DNA from: an uncultured Clostridia bacterium
Lineage (GTDB): Bacteria; Bacillota; Clostridia; Oscillospirales; Acutalibacteraceae
Direction of reading: 5' to 3'
DNA: 64,000 nucleotides
NCBI GenBank assembly: GCA_947598155.1
Contig: CANQFC010000002.1
Location: 62,001 to 126,000, forward strand
The translations under genes were made by a program, and so were the position numbers. This document shows, in pieces, positions 42,448 through 50,037 of the stretch. The notes beneath the pieces were generated by a model. It searched no databases, was not told the origin of the DNA, and saw only the letters and a program-made list of their open reading frames with translations. Position 1 is the first letter of the stretch. Each line of letters begins with the position of its first letter.

Positions 42448-43551
42448 ATGGCATTTACGGCTAAAGATGTTCAGGCGCTTCGTGAGAAAACCGGCGTTGG
42501 TATGATGGATTGTAAAAAAGCCCTTGTTGAGTCTGACGGCGATATGGACAAGGCTGTTGATATTTTAAGAGAAAAAGGTCTTGCTTCCGCCGCTAAAAAG
42601 GCGAGCAGAGTAGCCGCGGAGGGCGTTGTTGCCGCGTACAGCAACGAAAAGTGCGGCGCGCTTGTTGAAATTAACTGCGAAACCGACTTTGTTGCTAAGG
42701 GCGAACCCTTTGTGAACCTTGCAAATTCTGTTGCAAAGACGATTGTTGACGCAAATCCCGCAGATGTTGAGGCGCTTCTTGCCTCAAAGATTTCCGGAGG
42801 CGAATCAACTGTTGAGGAAGCTGTTCAAGAGGTTTTCCTTGCTCTCCGTGAAAATATGAAAATCCGCCGTTTTGAGCGTATCGACGGTCACGTTGCAACT
42901 TACATTCACGCAGGCGGCACGGTAGGCGTTATGGTTGCGTTTGACACTGACGACGCAACTGCCGCAAAGCCTGAATTTACGGCAATGGGTAAAAACGTAG
43001 CTATGCAGGTTGCCGCTATGAGCCCTGAATATTTAAGCAAGGAAGATATTTCAGATGAAGAGCTTGCAAAGATGAAGTCAATTACAATTGACAGCGCTCT
43101 TAATAAGCCCGATTCGCTTCCTGTTCCTATTCTTAACAGCCTAATTGATGAAGCTGTTTCCGATAAGAAATGGTCAGATGAAGACATTGCCGTATATCAG
43201 GGGCTTGACGCAAAGCAGAAGAAAAACTTTACGAATTTCATTTCAAAAGAAGCATACGCCGTTCTTGCAGAAATCGCAGTTTCACATAAAGCGGAAATCT
43301 CCGAAAACAAAATTTTTGTCGGTCTCGTTCAGGGGCGTCTTTCTAAGCAGATTAAAGAAATTTGCCTTTCAGAACAGGCATTTGTTCGTTCAGACCTCTT
43401 CGAGGGCACTGTTAGCGGATATATAGCTTCTGTCGCCAAGTCACTCGGCGCAGACATAAAGGCGGCGTCATTTGTACGTCTTGCCAAAGGCGAGGGCATT
43501 GAAAAGAAACAGGAAGATTTCGCCGCAGAAATCGCAAGTATGATAAAATAA
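42448..43551 (+). CDS. tsf: Elongation factor Ts
   Basis: 367 residues. It exchanges GDP for GTP on EF-Tu. The start MAFTAKDVQALREKTGVGMM and the TDFVAKGEPF motif (T-D-F-V-A) are diagnostic. The protein is longer than the common 200-300 residues, with the full N-terminal, core and dimerisation parts seen in E. coli-like EF-Ts and an added segment near 270-340. GGAGGT precedes ATG 42448; an upstream in-frame start is not needed. Confidence 0.96.
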   Translation: MAFTAKDVQALREKTGVGMMDCKKALVESDGDMDKAVDILREKGLASAAKKASRVAAEGVVAAYSNEKCGALVEINCETDFVAKGEPFVNLANSVAKTIVDANPADVEALLASKISGGESTVEEAVQEVFLALRENMKIRRFERIDGHVATYIHAGGTVGVMVAFDTDDATAAKPEFTAMGKNVAMQVAAMSPEYLSKEDISDEELAKMKSITIDSALNKPDSLPVPILNSLIDEAVSDKKWSDEDIAVYQGLDAKQKKNFTNFISKEAYAVLAEIAVSHKAEISENKIFVGLVQGRLSKQIKEICLSEQAFVRSDLFEGTVSGYIASVAKSLGADIKAASFVRLAKGEGIEKKQEDFAAEIASMIK

Positions 43552-43565
43552 TTTCAGCTCAATTT

Positions 43566-43601
43566 AAGGCTGTGTACGTAATTTCGTGCACAGCTTTTTT
43601 T
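43566..43601 (+). terminator. Terminator of rpsB-tsf
   Basis: GCTGTGTACG / CGTGCACAGC, 10 bp with one G-U, extended by A-T pairs, then seven T. Confidence 0.9.
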
Positions 43602-43608
43602 CTGTCAC

Positions 43609-43637
43609 TTGATAAATGCAAAATAATAATGTAAAAT
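43609..43637 (+). promoter_or_regulatory. Promoter of cwlD-radA
   Basis: -35 TTGATA (43609-43614), 17-bp spacer, -10 TAAAAT (43632-43637). Confidence 0.6.
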
Positions 43638-43679
43638 AATATTTACGGAAAATTCTTCATAGAATTAACAGGTGATTGT

Positions 43680-44405
43680 ATGAAGAAAATATTGGCGATT
43701 TCAGTTTCCGTCTTAATAGCTATTGCTTTTTCTTTGAACATTATAAAGATAGATAAGTTGACAAATCAGACGTCAGCCGAAGCAAGCGACAGCGCGTTTA
43801 CCGTTATTGTCGACGCAGGGCATGGCGGTGAGGACGGCGGAGCGATAGGCAAAAGCGGCGCCTTGGAAAAAGACGTTAATTTACAGTTCGCCCTGAAAGT
43901 CAACGAGTATCTCTCTTTTTTCGGGATAAACACATATATGGTAAGAACTGAGGACAAATCAATAGGGGATGAGTCGCTTTCGACTATACACGAAAGAAAG
44001 GTTTCGGATATTCGCGCACGGCTTGCGCTTATGGATATGTTTGAAAATTCGATTTATTTAAGCATTCATCAAAACGAATTTACTCAAAGCTATGTACACG
44101 GCACGCAGGTGTTCTACTCGCCTAATTCCGAAGAGAGCAAACGCTTGGCTACGGTAATTCAAAAAACGGTATGCTCTTTAACTCAGCCTGACAATACAAA
44201 AGTTCCAAAGGAGTCAGGCACAAATATATATGTGCTTTACAATGCAACAAAGCCCGCTTGCCTTTGCGAATGCGGCTTTATGTCGAACCCGGAAGAGGAA
44301 AAGCTACTTTTATCTGAAGATTATCAGAGAAAATTTTCATTAGCGCTGTCATTCAGCGTATTAAATTATCTTATTGCGGAGGAAAATAATGGCACAGAAG
44401 TCTAA
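43680..44405 (+). CDS. cwlD: N-acetylmuramoyl-L-alanine amidase, CwlD-like
   Basis: 241 residues, Amidase_3 family. An N-terminal signal or anchor helix (about 3-22) is followed by the zinc amidase. VIVDAGHGGEDGGA holds the first His ligand, LEKDVNLQFAL the Glu ligand, SIHQNEF the second His and LCECGFMSNPEEE the catalytic Glu. In spore formers CwlD trims cortex peptidoglycan to muramic delta-lactam needed for germination. Assigned to CwlD by length and single-domain form; a vegetative amidase is possible. Overlaps radA by 17 bp. Confidence 0.85.
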   Translation: MKKILAISVSVLIAIAFSLNIIKIDKLTNQTSAEASDSAFTVIVDAGHGGEDGGAIGKSGALEKDVNLQFALKVNEYLSFFGINTYMVRTEDKSIGDESLSTIHERKVSDIRARLALMDMFENSIYLSIHQNEFTQSYVHGTQVFYSPNSEESKRLATVIQKTVCSLTQPDNTKVPKESGTNIYVLYNATKPACLCECGFMSNPEEEKLLLSEDYQRKFSLALSFSVLNYLIAEENNGTEV

Positions 44406-45765
44406 AAAGGTCTATATTTGCAGTAACTGCGGGTATGAAACGCCGAAATGGCTCGGTCAATGTCCCGAATGCAATGAATGGGCTACTCTTAACGAGGAAA
44501 TTATATCAACGGAAAATTCTTCCCGCGCCTCATTGTCAAAATTTGATTCGGGCAGGGCAAAGGCGATGCCTCTTCTTGATATAAATTCAGATTACTTTCA
44601 AAGATATGACACGGGAATTTCAGAATTTAACAGAGTCTTAGGCGGAGGACTTGTCAGAGGGTCTGTTGTTCTTCTTTCGGGAGACCCCGGTATAGGTAAA
44701 TCCACTATTCTTTTACAGGTTTGCGAGTCATTAGGCAGGGATTACAAAATATTGTATATTTCGGGAGAGGAATCCGCGCATCAGATAAAGCTGCGCGCGT
44801 CAAGACTCGGCGTTCAAACGGAAAATTTATATATTCTTTGCGAAACCGACGCCCAGTATATTTCCGAGTACATCTTTGCTGAAAAACCAGATATTGTAAT
44901 AATAGATTCAATACAGACTATGGAAATAAACGAACTGACGTCCTCACCTGGGAGTGTGACGCAAGTCCGTGAGGCGACAAATCTGCTTGCAAGGACTGCA
45001 AAGGCCTCAAATATACCGATGTTTCTTGTCGGTCACGTCAATAAAGACGGTAACATTGCGGGTCCTAAGGTACTTGAACATATTGTAGACTGCGTGCTTT
45101 ATTTTGAGGGCGACAGAAATACGTCATACAGAATATTAAGAGCTGTTAAGAACCGATACGGTTCAACCAATGAAATGGCTGTTTTTGAAATGCTTGATAC
45201 AGGTCTTAATCAGGTGGACAACCCCTCAATGATGCTGATTTCCGGAAAACCGAAAAACGCCTCGGGCACTTGCGTCGCTTGTCTTATGGAAGGCTCAAGG
45301 CCTATTTTGGCGGAAATTCAGAGCCTTGTTACGCCAACGGGATTCGGAAATCCGAGGCGTATGGCGACGGGCATTGACTATAACAGGCTTTCAATGCTTA
45401 TTGCGGTTTTGGAAAAAAGAGCGGGGTATTACCTTAACAATATGGATTGCTATGCAAATGTCATCGGAGGACTTCGTATCGACGAGCCTGCGGCGGATTT
45501 ATCTATAGCCCTCGCGATTGTATCAAGCCTTAAAGATGTAATTGTACCCGACGATGTGCTTGCTTTTGGTGAAATAGGGCTTGCGGGTGAAATTCGTTCT
45601 GTGACTGCGTGCGACCAGCGAATAAACGAGGCCGCAAAACTCGGATTTAAAAAGTGCGTAATTCCTTATAACAATTACAGAAAACTTTCCAAAAATGTAC
45701 TTGATTTAATGGAGGTCGTTCCCGCCAAAACAGTCAGACAGGCTTTTGAGGTGCTTATAAATTGA
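44389..45765 (+). CDS. radA: DNA repair protein RadA
   Basis: 458 residues. A RecA-like branch-migration helicase. N-terminal zinc finger CSNCGYETPKWLGQCPEC, Walker A GDPGIGKST, the RadA motif K-N-R-[FY]-G as KNRYGSTNEM, and a C-terminal Lon-protease-like domain with VIGGLRIDEPAADL. All regions are intact. GGAGG precedes ATG 44389, inside the end of cwlD. Its stop overlaps the next start (TTGA). Confidence 0.96.
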   Translation: MAQKSKKVYICSNCGYETPKWLGQCPECNEWATLNEEIISTENSSRASLSKFDSGRAKAMPLLDINSDYFQRYDTGISEFNRVLGGGLVRGSVVLLSGDPGIGKSTILLQVCESLGRDYKILYISGEESAHQIKLRASRLGVQTENLYILCETDAQYISEYIFAEKPDIVIIDSIQTMEINELTSSPGSVTQVREATNLLARTAKASNIPMFLVGHVNKDGNIAGPKVLEHIVDCVLYFEGDRNTSYRILRAVKNRYGSTNEMAVFEMLDTGLNQVDNPSMMLISGKPKNASGTCVACLMEGSRPILAEIQSLVTPTGFGNPRRMATGIDYNRLSMLIAVLEKRAGYYLNNMDCYANVIGGLRIDEPAADLSIALAIVSSLKDVIVPDDVLAFGEIGLAGEIRSVTACDQRINEAAKLGFKKCVIPYNNYRKLSKNVLDLMEVVPAKTVRQAFEVLIN

Positions 45766-46511
45766 GCGAAATATTTTTATCCGAACCTAATCTTCCGAGC
45801 AATTCGGTTACAACTGTACTGGTTTCCGACAGCGACAGCGGCTTAATATCCTGCCTTGCAAATTTGGGCATACGTTCATTTAAAATTATGAAAAATCCTG
45901 CTTTGGCGCCATTCTGCGCAAATCACGCCGATATGCTTGCATATCATCTCGGCAACGGTGATTTTATCGCGGACAGAACCGCCGCAGGTAATTTAAAAGA
46001 TTGCAATGTACGCAAAACAGTGAGCGTTGTTTCTCCTTATCCTGCCGACTGCAAATTAAATGCGGCTGACATAGGAAATTATATAATTTGCAACGTTAAA
46101 GCTACTCATTCGTCTATTTTAAAGTATGCGCAAAAATACGGCAAGCGCATTATAAATGTAAATCAGGGTTACGCAAAATGCTCGGTTTGCATATTAAAGC
46201 GTAATACGTTTATAACAGACGATGAATCAATATACAGGGAATGCTCAAAAATTGACGGAATCTCCGTTCTTTTAGTAAGTAAAGGCAGTGTCGTTCTTGC
46301 CTATCAAAATTATGGATTTTTGGGAGGCGCAAGCGGTCTCATAAATGAGAATACAGTTTTTTTTAACGGCGATTTGAGCCGTCACAAAGATTTTCTTGCA
46401 ATTTCGCAATTTTTGAGTTACCATAATGTAAAATATAAAGATATTAAAAATAAACCGTTAACGGATGTCGGTAGCATAATTCCGATAAAGCAAAAGGGGA
46501 CAGTACAATGA
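45762..46511 (+). CDS. Conserved hypothetical protein, possible GME-fold (DUF6873-like)
   Basis: 249 residues, soluble, with no signal peptide. I recall similar Clostridia proteins annotated as DUF6873, of the guanidine-modifying (pentein) GME fold. Here the features are FKIMKNPALAPFCANHADM at about residues 41-59, VNVNQGYAKCSVCILKRN with a Cys pair, SIYRECSKIDGISVLLV and FLGGASGLINENTVFFNGDL. The last resembles the G-G-x-x-x-C loop region of penteins, but a catalytic Cys is not obvious. TTG start overlapping the radA stop, so co-translated. Function unknown. Confidence 0.65.
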   Translation: MSEIFLSEPNLPSNSVTTVLVSDSDSGLISCLANLGIRSFKIMKNPALAPFCANHADMLAYHLGNGDFIADRTAAGNLKDCNVRKTVSVVSPYPADCKLNAADIGNYIICNVKATHSSILKYAQKYGKRIINVNQGYAKCSVCILKRNTFITDDESIYRECSKIDGISVLLVSKGSVVLAYQNYGFLGGASGLINENTVFFNGDLSRHKDFLAISQFLSYHNVKYKDIKNKPLTDVGSIIPIKQKGTVQ

Positions 46512-46702
46512 AAAAATCCTACTTTATAACTTGGCTCGGCGCACTTTCAACTGTGGTTGTCACTGCTTTTTCAGCATTCCATAAAATAAAAAAATACGGA
46601 AGGAAAATATATTTTGGAAATTCTTTGAAATTAAATTTCATCAATACACTGGAATTGGCTGACAAGGGCCTTGATATTGCTTTGAAAAAATTTATAAAAT
46701 AA
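46508..46702 (+). CDS. Small membrane protein, unknown function
   Basis: 64 residues. One N-terminal hydrophobic segment (FITWLGALSTVVVTAFSAF, about 6-24) and a basic C-terminal half rich in Lys. AAAGGGGAC precedes the ATG, and the start overlaps the upstream stop (ATGA), which supports expression. No family recognised. Last gene of the cwlD-radA operon, before a strong terminator. Confidence 0.6.
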   Translation: MKKSYFITWLGALSTVVVTAFSAFHKIKKYGRKIYFGNSLKLNFINTLELADKGLDIALKKFIK

Positions 46703-46770
46703 ATTTTAAATAAAGTTTTAATAAACGGTTTGAACAATATTTACTTAAAATAATAATTATTAAAAACTTA

Positions 46771-46800
46771 AACAGCAGGTTTAAATCCTGCTGTTTTTTT
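46771..46800 (+). terminator. Terminator of the cwlD-radA operon
   Basis: AACAGCAGG / CCTGCTGTT, 9 bp with a 7-nt loop, then a T tract that runs to 46800. Confidence 0.9.
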
Positions 46801-47372
46801 AATTGCTGTTTAAATAAATCTCGTTTTTATGATGAGCTTTACTTATGTTGTTATTTTAAAATAAAACGATTTTCAGTAGGGTGTTGAAAAGTATGATTTT
46901 TGTTGAAGATGTTCAAAAGTCGAATGATTATTATACAAAATAAATATTTTGTATCAAATAGGGGGAGAAAAATTATACAAAATACGGGAAAAGTGCTTTT
47001 AAAATGGGAGCGCGCTTATAAAAGTGAGAAATGATAATATGAATAGCGCTTTTATAATTTTTTTGATTTATTTTAAATTTTATTTTTTTAAAGCTGTTTT
47101 GCTCTTTTCTTAAAATTTTTTGTTTTATTAAATCCGATAATTTTCTTTTAAATGATGCGTTGTTCAATTTAAAAGTTATTATTCGATTTTATTTTTTTAC
47201 CTTTAAGCTTAATATATTAAATTTTTAATTTGATATTTATAATGTTTTTATAATGTTTGTGCGTTTTTTATTGCATAATTTCGCCTAACTTACATTTGAC
47301 TTTATTTATTATTTTTATAATTTATTTCTTGCTATTCCGTCGCAAAAATATTATAATTATTTTAATATAATT
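46801..47372. other. AT-rich intergenic region ahead of the Xer-type gene
   Basis: About 570 bp, far more AT-rich than its neighbours, with no convincing gene. It holds a terminator-like hairpin TTATAAAAG ... CTTTTATAA followed by seven T (about 47017-47064, 22-nt loop) and repeats of ATACAAAATA. A minus-strand 64-codon frame at 46973-47167 is Lys/Asn/Ile-rich, as expected by chance from AT-rich DNA, and has no family resemblance. Promoter-like sequences occur but none is well spaced. Confidence 0.6.
46933..46954. repeat. Perfect palindrome ATACAAAATA-AA-TATTTTGTAT
   Basis: Ten-bp arms around a 2-bp centre. A further half copy ATACAAAATA lies at 46975-46984, and a related palindrome is at 47373-47388. 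Confidence 0.7.
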
Positions 47373-47401
47373 ATACAAAATATTTTGTGAAACCGTTTCA
47401 C
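47373..47401. repeat. Compound palindrome directly upstream of the Xer-type gene
   Basis: ACAAAATATTTTGT (47375-47388) is a perfect 14-bp palindrome. It overlaps a second inverted repeat, GTGAAAC-C-GTTTCAC (47387-47401), that abuts the CGGAGG ribosome binding site. It looks like an operator or a recombination site. Confidence 0.6.
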
Positions 47402-47410
47402 GGAGGCCTT

Positions 47411-48400
47411 ATGAATTTTTCATACAACGATCCTAATTTGCCGTATCTTGTAAAGGATTTTTTGGTTTATCTTGATGTTATAAAAAATAAGTCGAGCTTA
47501 ACGATAAGCGAATATGCGTCGGATTTAACACTCTTTTTTAAATTTTTAAAGCTTTATAAGGGTCTTGTCCCCTCTTCTGCCGATTTTGACGAGATTCAGA
47601 TAAATGATATTGACGAAAAGTTCATAAAGGATATATCTCTTACCGACGCTTACGCTTTTCTTTCGTATTGCAAAAACGAGCGTGATAACAAAGAGGCCGC
47701 AAGGGCAAGAAAGGTTTCAAGTATAAGGGCGTTTTTTAAGTATATTTCAATGCAAAAGCAGATACTTGAAGAAAACCCGATGCAGGTGCTTGATTCGCCC
47801 AAATTAAAAAAAGCTTTGCCCAAATATTTGACTTTGGAGCAAAGCTTAAAGCTGTTAAATTCAATTGACGGGAAATATAAAGAGCGTGATTACTGCATTT
47901 TGGTATTCTTTTTAAACTGCGGTTTGCGCCTGTCTGAGCTTGTCGCATTAAATTACAATGATATACGGGACGACGGCACAATGAGGGTTACAGGCAAAGG
48001 CAATAAAGAGCGAACCGTTTACCTGAATAATGCCTGTATTGACGCATACAAAAGCTATATGTCGGTTCGACCAAAGGACGGTATTCCGTTTTCCGACAGA
48101 AACGCGCTGTTTATCAGCAGCCGTCTTAAAAGAATCAGCCCGAAAACCGTTCAGCATATTGTCTATACTGCGCTTGAAAATGCGGGTTTAGAGGGATATT
48201 CTGCCCATAAACTGCGTCACACCGCCGCAACGCTTATGTATCAGCACGGGAATGTCGACGTACTTGTGCTTAAAGAAATTCTCGGCCACGAAAACCTCGG
48301 TACAACCGAAATATATACACACATTGTAGATGAGCAGTTGAAAAAGGCCTCGGACTCCAATCCGCTCGCTAATGTTAAAAAAAATCCTACTGAAGGCTGA
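47411..48400 (+). CDS. xerD: Tyrosine recombinase, XerC/XerD family
   Basis: 329 residues. The N-terminal SAM-like core-binding domain begins DFLVYLDVIKNKSSLTISEY. The catalytic domain has NCGLRLSELVALNYNDI (Arg I), VTGKGNKERTVYL (Lys), SAHKLRHTAATLM (H-x-x-R) and LGHENLGTTEIYTHI (His and Tyr nucleophile). It could be a chromosome-dimer resolvase; proximity to a SpoIIM-like gene recalls the B. subtilis xerD region. No phage or transposon genes are nearby. GGAGG lies before ATG 47411. Its 3' end overlaps the convergent gene by 14 bp. Confidence 0.9.
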   Translation: MNFSYNDPNLPYLVKDFLVYLDVIKNKSSLTISEYASDLTLFFKFLKLYKGLVPSSADFDEIQINDIDEKFIKDISLTDAYAFLSYCKNERDNKEAARARKVSSIRAFFKYISMQKQILEENPMQVLDSPKLKKALPKYLTLEQSLKLLNSIDGKYKERDYCILVFFLNCGLRLSELVALNYNDIRDDGTMRVTGKGNKERTVYLNNACIDAYKSYMSVRPKDGIPFSDRNALFISSRLKRISPKTVQHIVYTALENAGLEGYSAHKLRHTAATLMYQHGNVDVLVLKEILGHENLGTTEIYTHIVDEQLKKASDSNPLANVKKNPTEG

Positions 48401-49049
48401 TTTTTGTCCCGAATGATGATAAAAGCAGAGAGTTAATCAATACAAAAAGCATATCGAACAATGCAATCAAAATAAATCTTATTAAAAACAGCTGGAGAAT
48501 ACCCTCTTTGGCTGTTTTTCTTTGCATTACGCAGTTTGTCAGCGTCCTGCTCATTTCCCAGCCTTCGTTTGTCATGGCTATAAGTATTGTACTTGTAACC
48601 GAAAAATAAGGTATAATAAATATAAGCGAAAACAATACTCCGTTTAACTCGTATTTATTGTATAAAAGAGCGCCTATGTACCCCGCGAAAAAAGTTTTGA
48701 CTATCGGTACAAGCAAAATGAATATGTTTCCGAAAAGGTTTGTCCCTAAAATAAAACAGACGGAAATAAAAATAACTTCTATGCTGCAAAGCTCTTTAAA
48801 AACGTCTTTAAAGCTTTCGGCTTGGAGTGCCTTTATAAAATTTGTAAAGTACTGCTCAAGTCCTGATGCGGACATTTTTGCAAAAAAAAGCGAGCCGAGC
48901 AGTACTGAAATAACCGCCGCTAAGGAAACTGCTATTTTGAATATGTTTATATTTCTGTCGCGAGGGTTAATATCAATATTTCTTTTAGGTCTTGCGGATA
49001 TTCTTCTGCGTCTTAATCTTAACCCTTTTAAACTTATGACCTTGTTCAT
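48387..49049 (-). CDS. spoIIM: SpoIIM-like membrane protein
   Basis: 220 residues. An Arg/Lys-rich N-terminal tail of about 35 residues precedes five hydrophobic segments, including IFKIAVSLAAVISVLLGSLF and FILGTNLFGNIFILLVPIV. Length, topology and the AGYIGALLYNKYELNGVLFSL region fit the stage II sporulation protein M / DUF95 group, part of the engulfment machinery in spore formers. Position beside a Xer gene supports this, since spoIIM lies near xerD in B. subtilis. The similarity is recalled rather than aligned. It converges on the Xer gene with a 14-bp overlap. Confidence 0.6.
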   Translation of the reverse strand: MNKVISLKGLRLRRRRISARPKRNIDINPRDRNINIFKIAVSLAAVISVLLGSLFFAKMSASGLEQYFTNFIKALQAESFKDVFKELCSIEVIFISVCFILGTNLFGNIFILLVPIVKTFFAGYIGALLYNKYELNGVLFSLIFIIPYFSVTSTILIAMTNEGWEMSRTLTNCVMQRKTAKEGILQLFLIRFILIALFDMLFVLINSLLLSSFGTKISLQ

Positions 49050-49070
49050 ATACTTCCACCTTTACTTAAT

Positions 49071-49490
49071 TTATTTTCTTCTTTTGGTATTTGCCGCAAC
49101 TATTCCGCCTAATATAAAAAACACAGTTGTAACCGCGTATAAAATACCGATGTCCGCCCTTATGTGTCCTCTGCAAACAAATAGAATGATAACCGTCAGT
49201 AAAAAATTATAGACCACAGATGTAACTAAGCCTGAAATTATCCCCTTAAATGTGCATCTTTTTGAGGCTGTAAATCCGCCTATGAAAGCTGAAATTACTG
49301 AACAAAAATAAAAGTACATTATGTAGCTGTCAGCGATTTTTTCCGACTTTAAAAGAATTAAGGAAATTACAGCTGTCAGAATAACAAGAATGAGTATTGA
49401 AATTACAGTGGAAATAGTTATTCCGATAATATTTTTTGAAAGAGATGAACCCTGATTTGTTTTGGGTTTAGATTTATTATTTTTTCGCAT
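49071..49490 (-). CDS. TIGR04086-like small membrane protein
   Basis: About 139 residues. A basic Asn/Lys-rich N-terminus is followed by four hydrophobic segments. YFYFCSVISAFIGGFTASKR and GIISGLVTSVVYNFLLT are typical of the TIGR04086 group found beside yajC and tgt in Firmicutes. The function is unknown. A GTG at 49505 is in frame, but the ATG at 49490, with GAGGGA upstream, is the better start. That ribosome binding site lies inside the 3' arm of a terminator hairpin, so expression probably needs read-through. Confidence 0.75.
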   Translation of the reverse strand: MRKNNKSKPKTNQGSSLSKNIIGITISTVISILILVILTAVISLILLKSEKIADSYIMYFYFCSVISAFIGGFTASKRCTFKGIISGLVTSVVYNFLLTVIILFVCRGHIRADIGILYAVTTVFFILGGIVAANTKRRK

Positions 49491-49528
49491 AAAAAAATCC
49501 CTCACATTCTACAAAAGAATATGAGGGA
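49491..49528 (-). terminator. Terminator after yajC, overlapping the next gene's ribosome binding site
   Basis: Minus strand: TCCCTCATATTCT pairs with AGAATGTGAGGGA (13 bp, one G-U) across a 5-nt loop, then seven T directly before the next ATG. It is a strong intrinsic terminator whose 3' arm contains the SD GAGGGA. Confidence 0.85.
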
Positions 49529-49548
49529 GCCGATATAAATATTACAAA

Positions 49549-49962
49549 TTATTCTTCATCTTTAGGTCTGTCGTCTACGCTGTCCTTAGATTTTGACGAC
49601 TTTTTGGATTGCGAGGCAGCTTTTGCGGCCTCAATCTCGGCTTTGATTTTTTCATTTGCGGTGTGGTTAGAGCCAATAGCAAACTTTTTAAATTTAATTT
49701 TTGTTCTGTCAGAACCGGTTTCGATTGTAATTGTATCGTCCTTAATGGCGACAACTCTGCCGCATATGCCGCCGATAGTTGTTATTTCATCGCCAATCTG
49801 AGTGTTATCACGAATTTCCTGCTCTTTTTTCTGCTGTTTCTTCTGCGGTCTGATTGTAAAGAAATACATTGCGGCGAAAAGCGCGACCATCATTATAATC
49901 ATACCTGTTGAACCGGCGGCTCTGCCTGAAGAAGCGGCCGCAAATGTGGAAAAAATATTCAT
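49549..49962 (-). CDS. yajC: Preprotein translocase subunit YajC
   Basis: 137 residues. An accessory subunit of the SecDF-YajC complex. One membrane helix (about 18-37, TGMIIMMVALFAAMYFFTI) is followed by RPQKKQQKKEQE and a cytoplasmic domain with IQIGDEITTIGGICGRVVAI-like sequence (NTQIGDEITTIGGICG). The C-terminal tail is long and Ser/Lys/Asp-rich. It lies between tgt and the TIGR04086-like gene; tgt-yajC is a common pairing. Confidence 0.92.
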   Translation of the reverse strand: MNIFSTFAAASSGRAAGSTGMIIMMVALFAAMYFFTIRPQKKQQKKEQEIRDNTQIGDEITTIGGICGRVVAIKDDTITIETGSDRTKIKFKKFAIGSNHTANEKIKAEIEAAKAASQSKKSSKSKDSVDDRPKDEE

Positions 49963-50037
49963 TGCTTATCCTCCATAAGAAAAATTACTTTTTAATTATA
50001 CAAAAATTTTAGAGCATTTGCAACAGTTTTTTTAAAT

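Noticed and set aside
46893-46943. Short reading frame MIFVEDVQKSNDYYTK in the AT-rich gap
   Set aside because: Only 16 codons, ribosome binding site too far upstream (about 13 nt) and composition not suggestive of a leader peptide.
46973-47167. 64-codon minus-strand reading frame in the AT-rich gap
   Set aside because: Lys/Ile/Asn-rich translation expected from AT-rich DNA; no good ribosome binding site, family resemblance or operon context.
47296-47321. TTGACT...TATAAT pair upstream of the Xer-type gene as its promoter
   Set aside because: The spacer is only 14 bp, too short for a standard sigma-A promoter.
47371-47398. Chromosomal dif site next to the Xer-type gene
   Set aside because: The right part (TTTTGTGAAAC) loosely resembles a XerD arm, but the XerC arm and 6-bp spacer do not fit the Firmicutes consensus. 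Kept only as a palindrome.
47387-47401. CcpA cre site upstream of the Xer-type gene
   Set aside because: TGAAACCGTTTCA resembles cre but is one base short and odd-centred, and carbon control of this gene has no contextual support.
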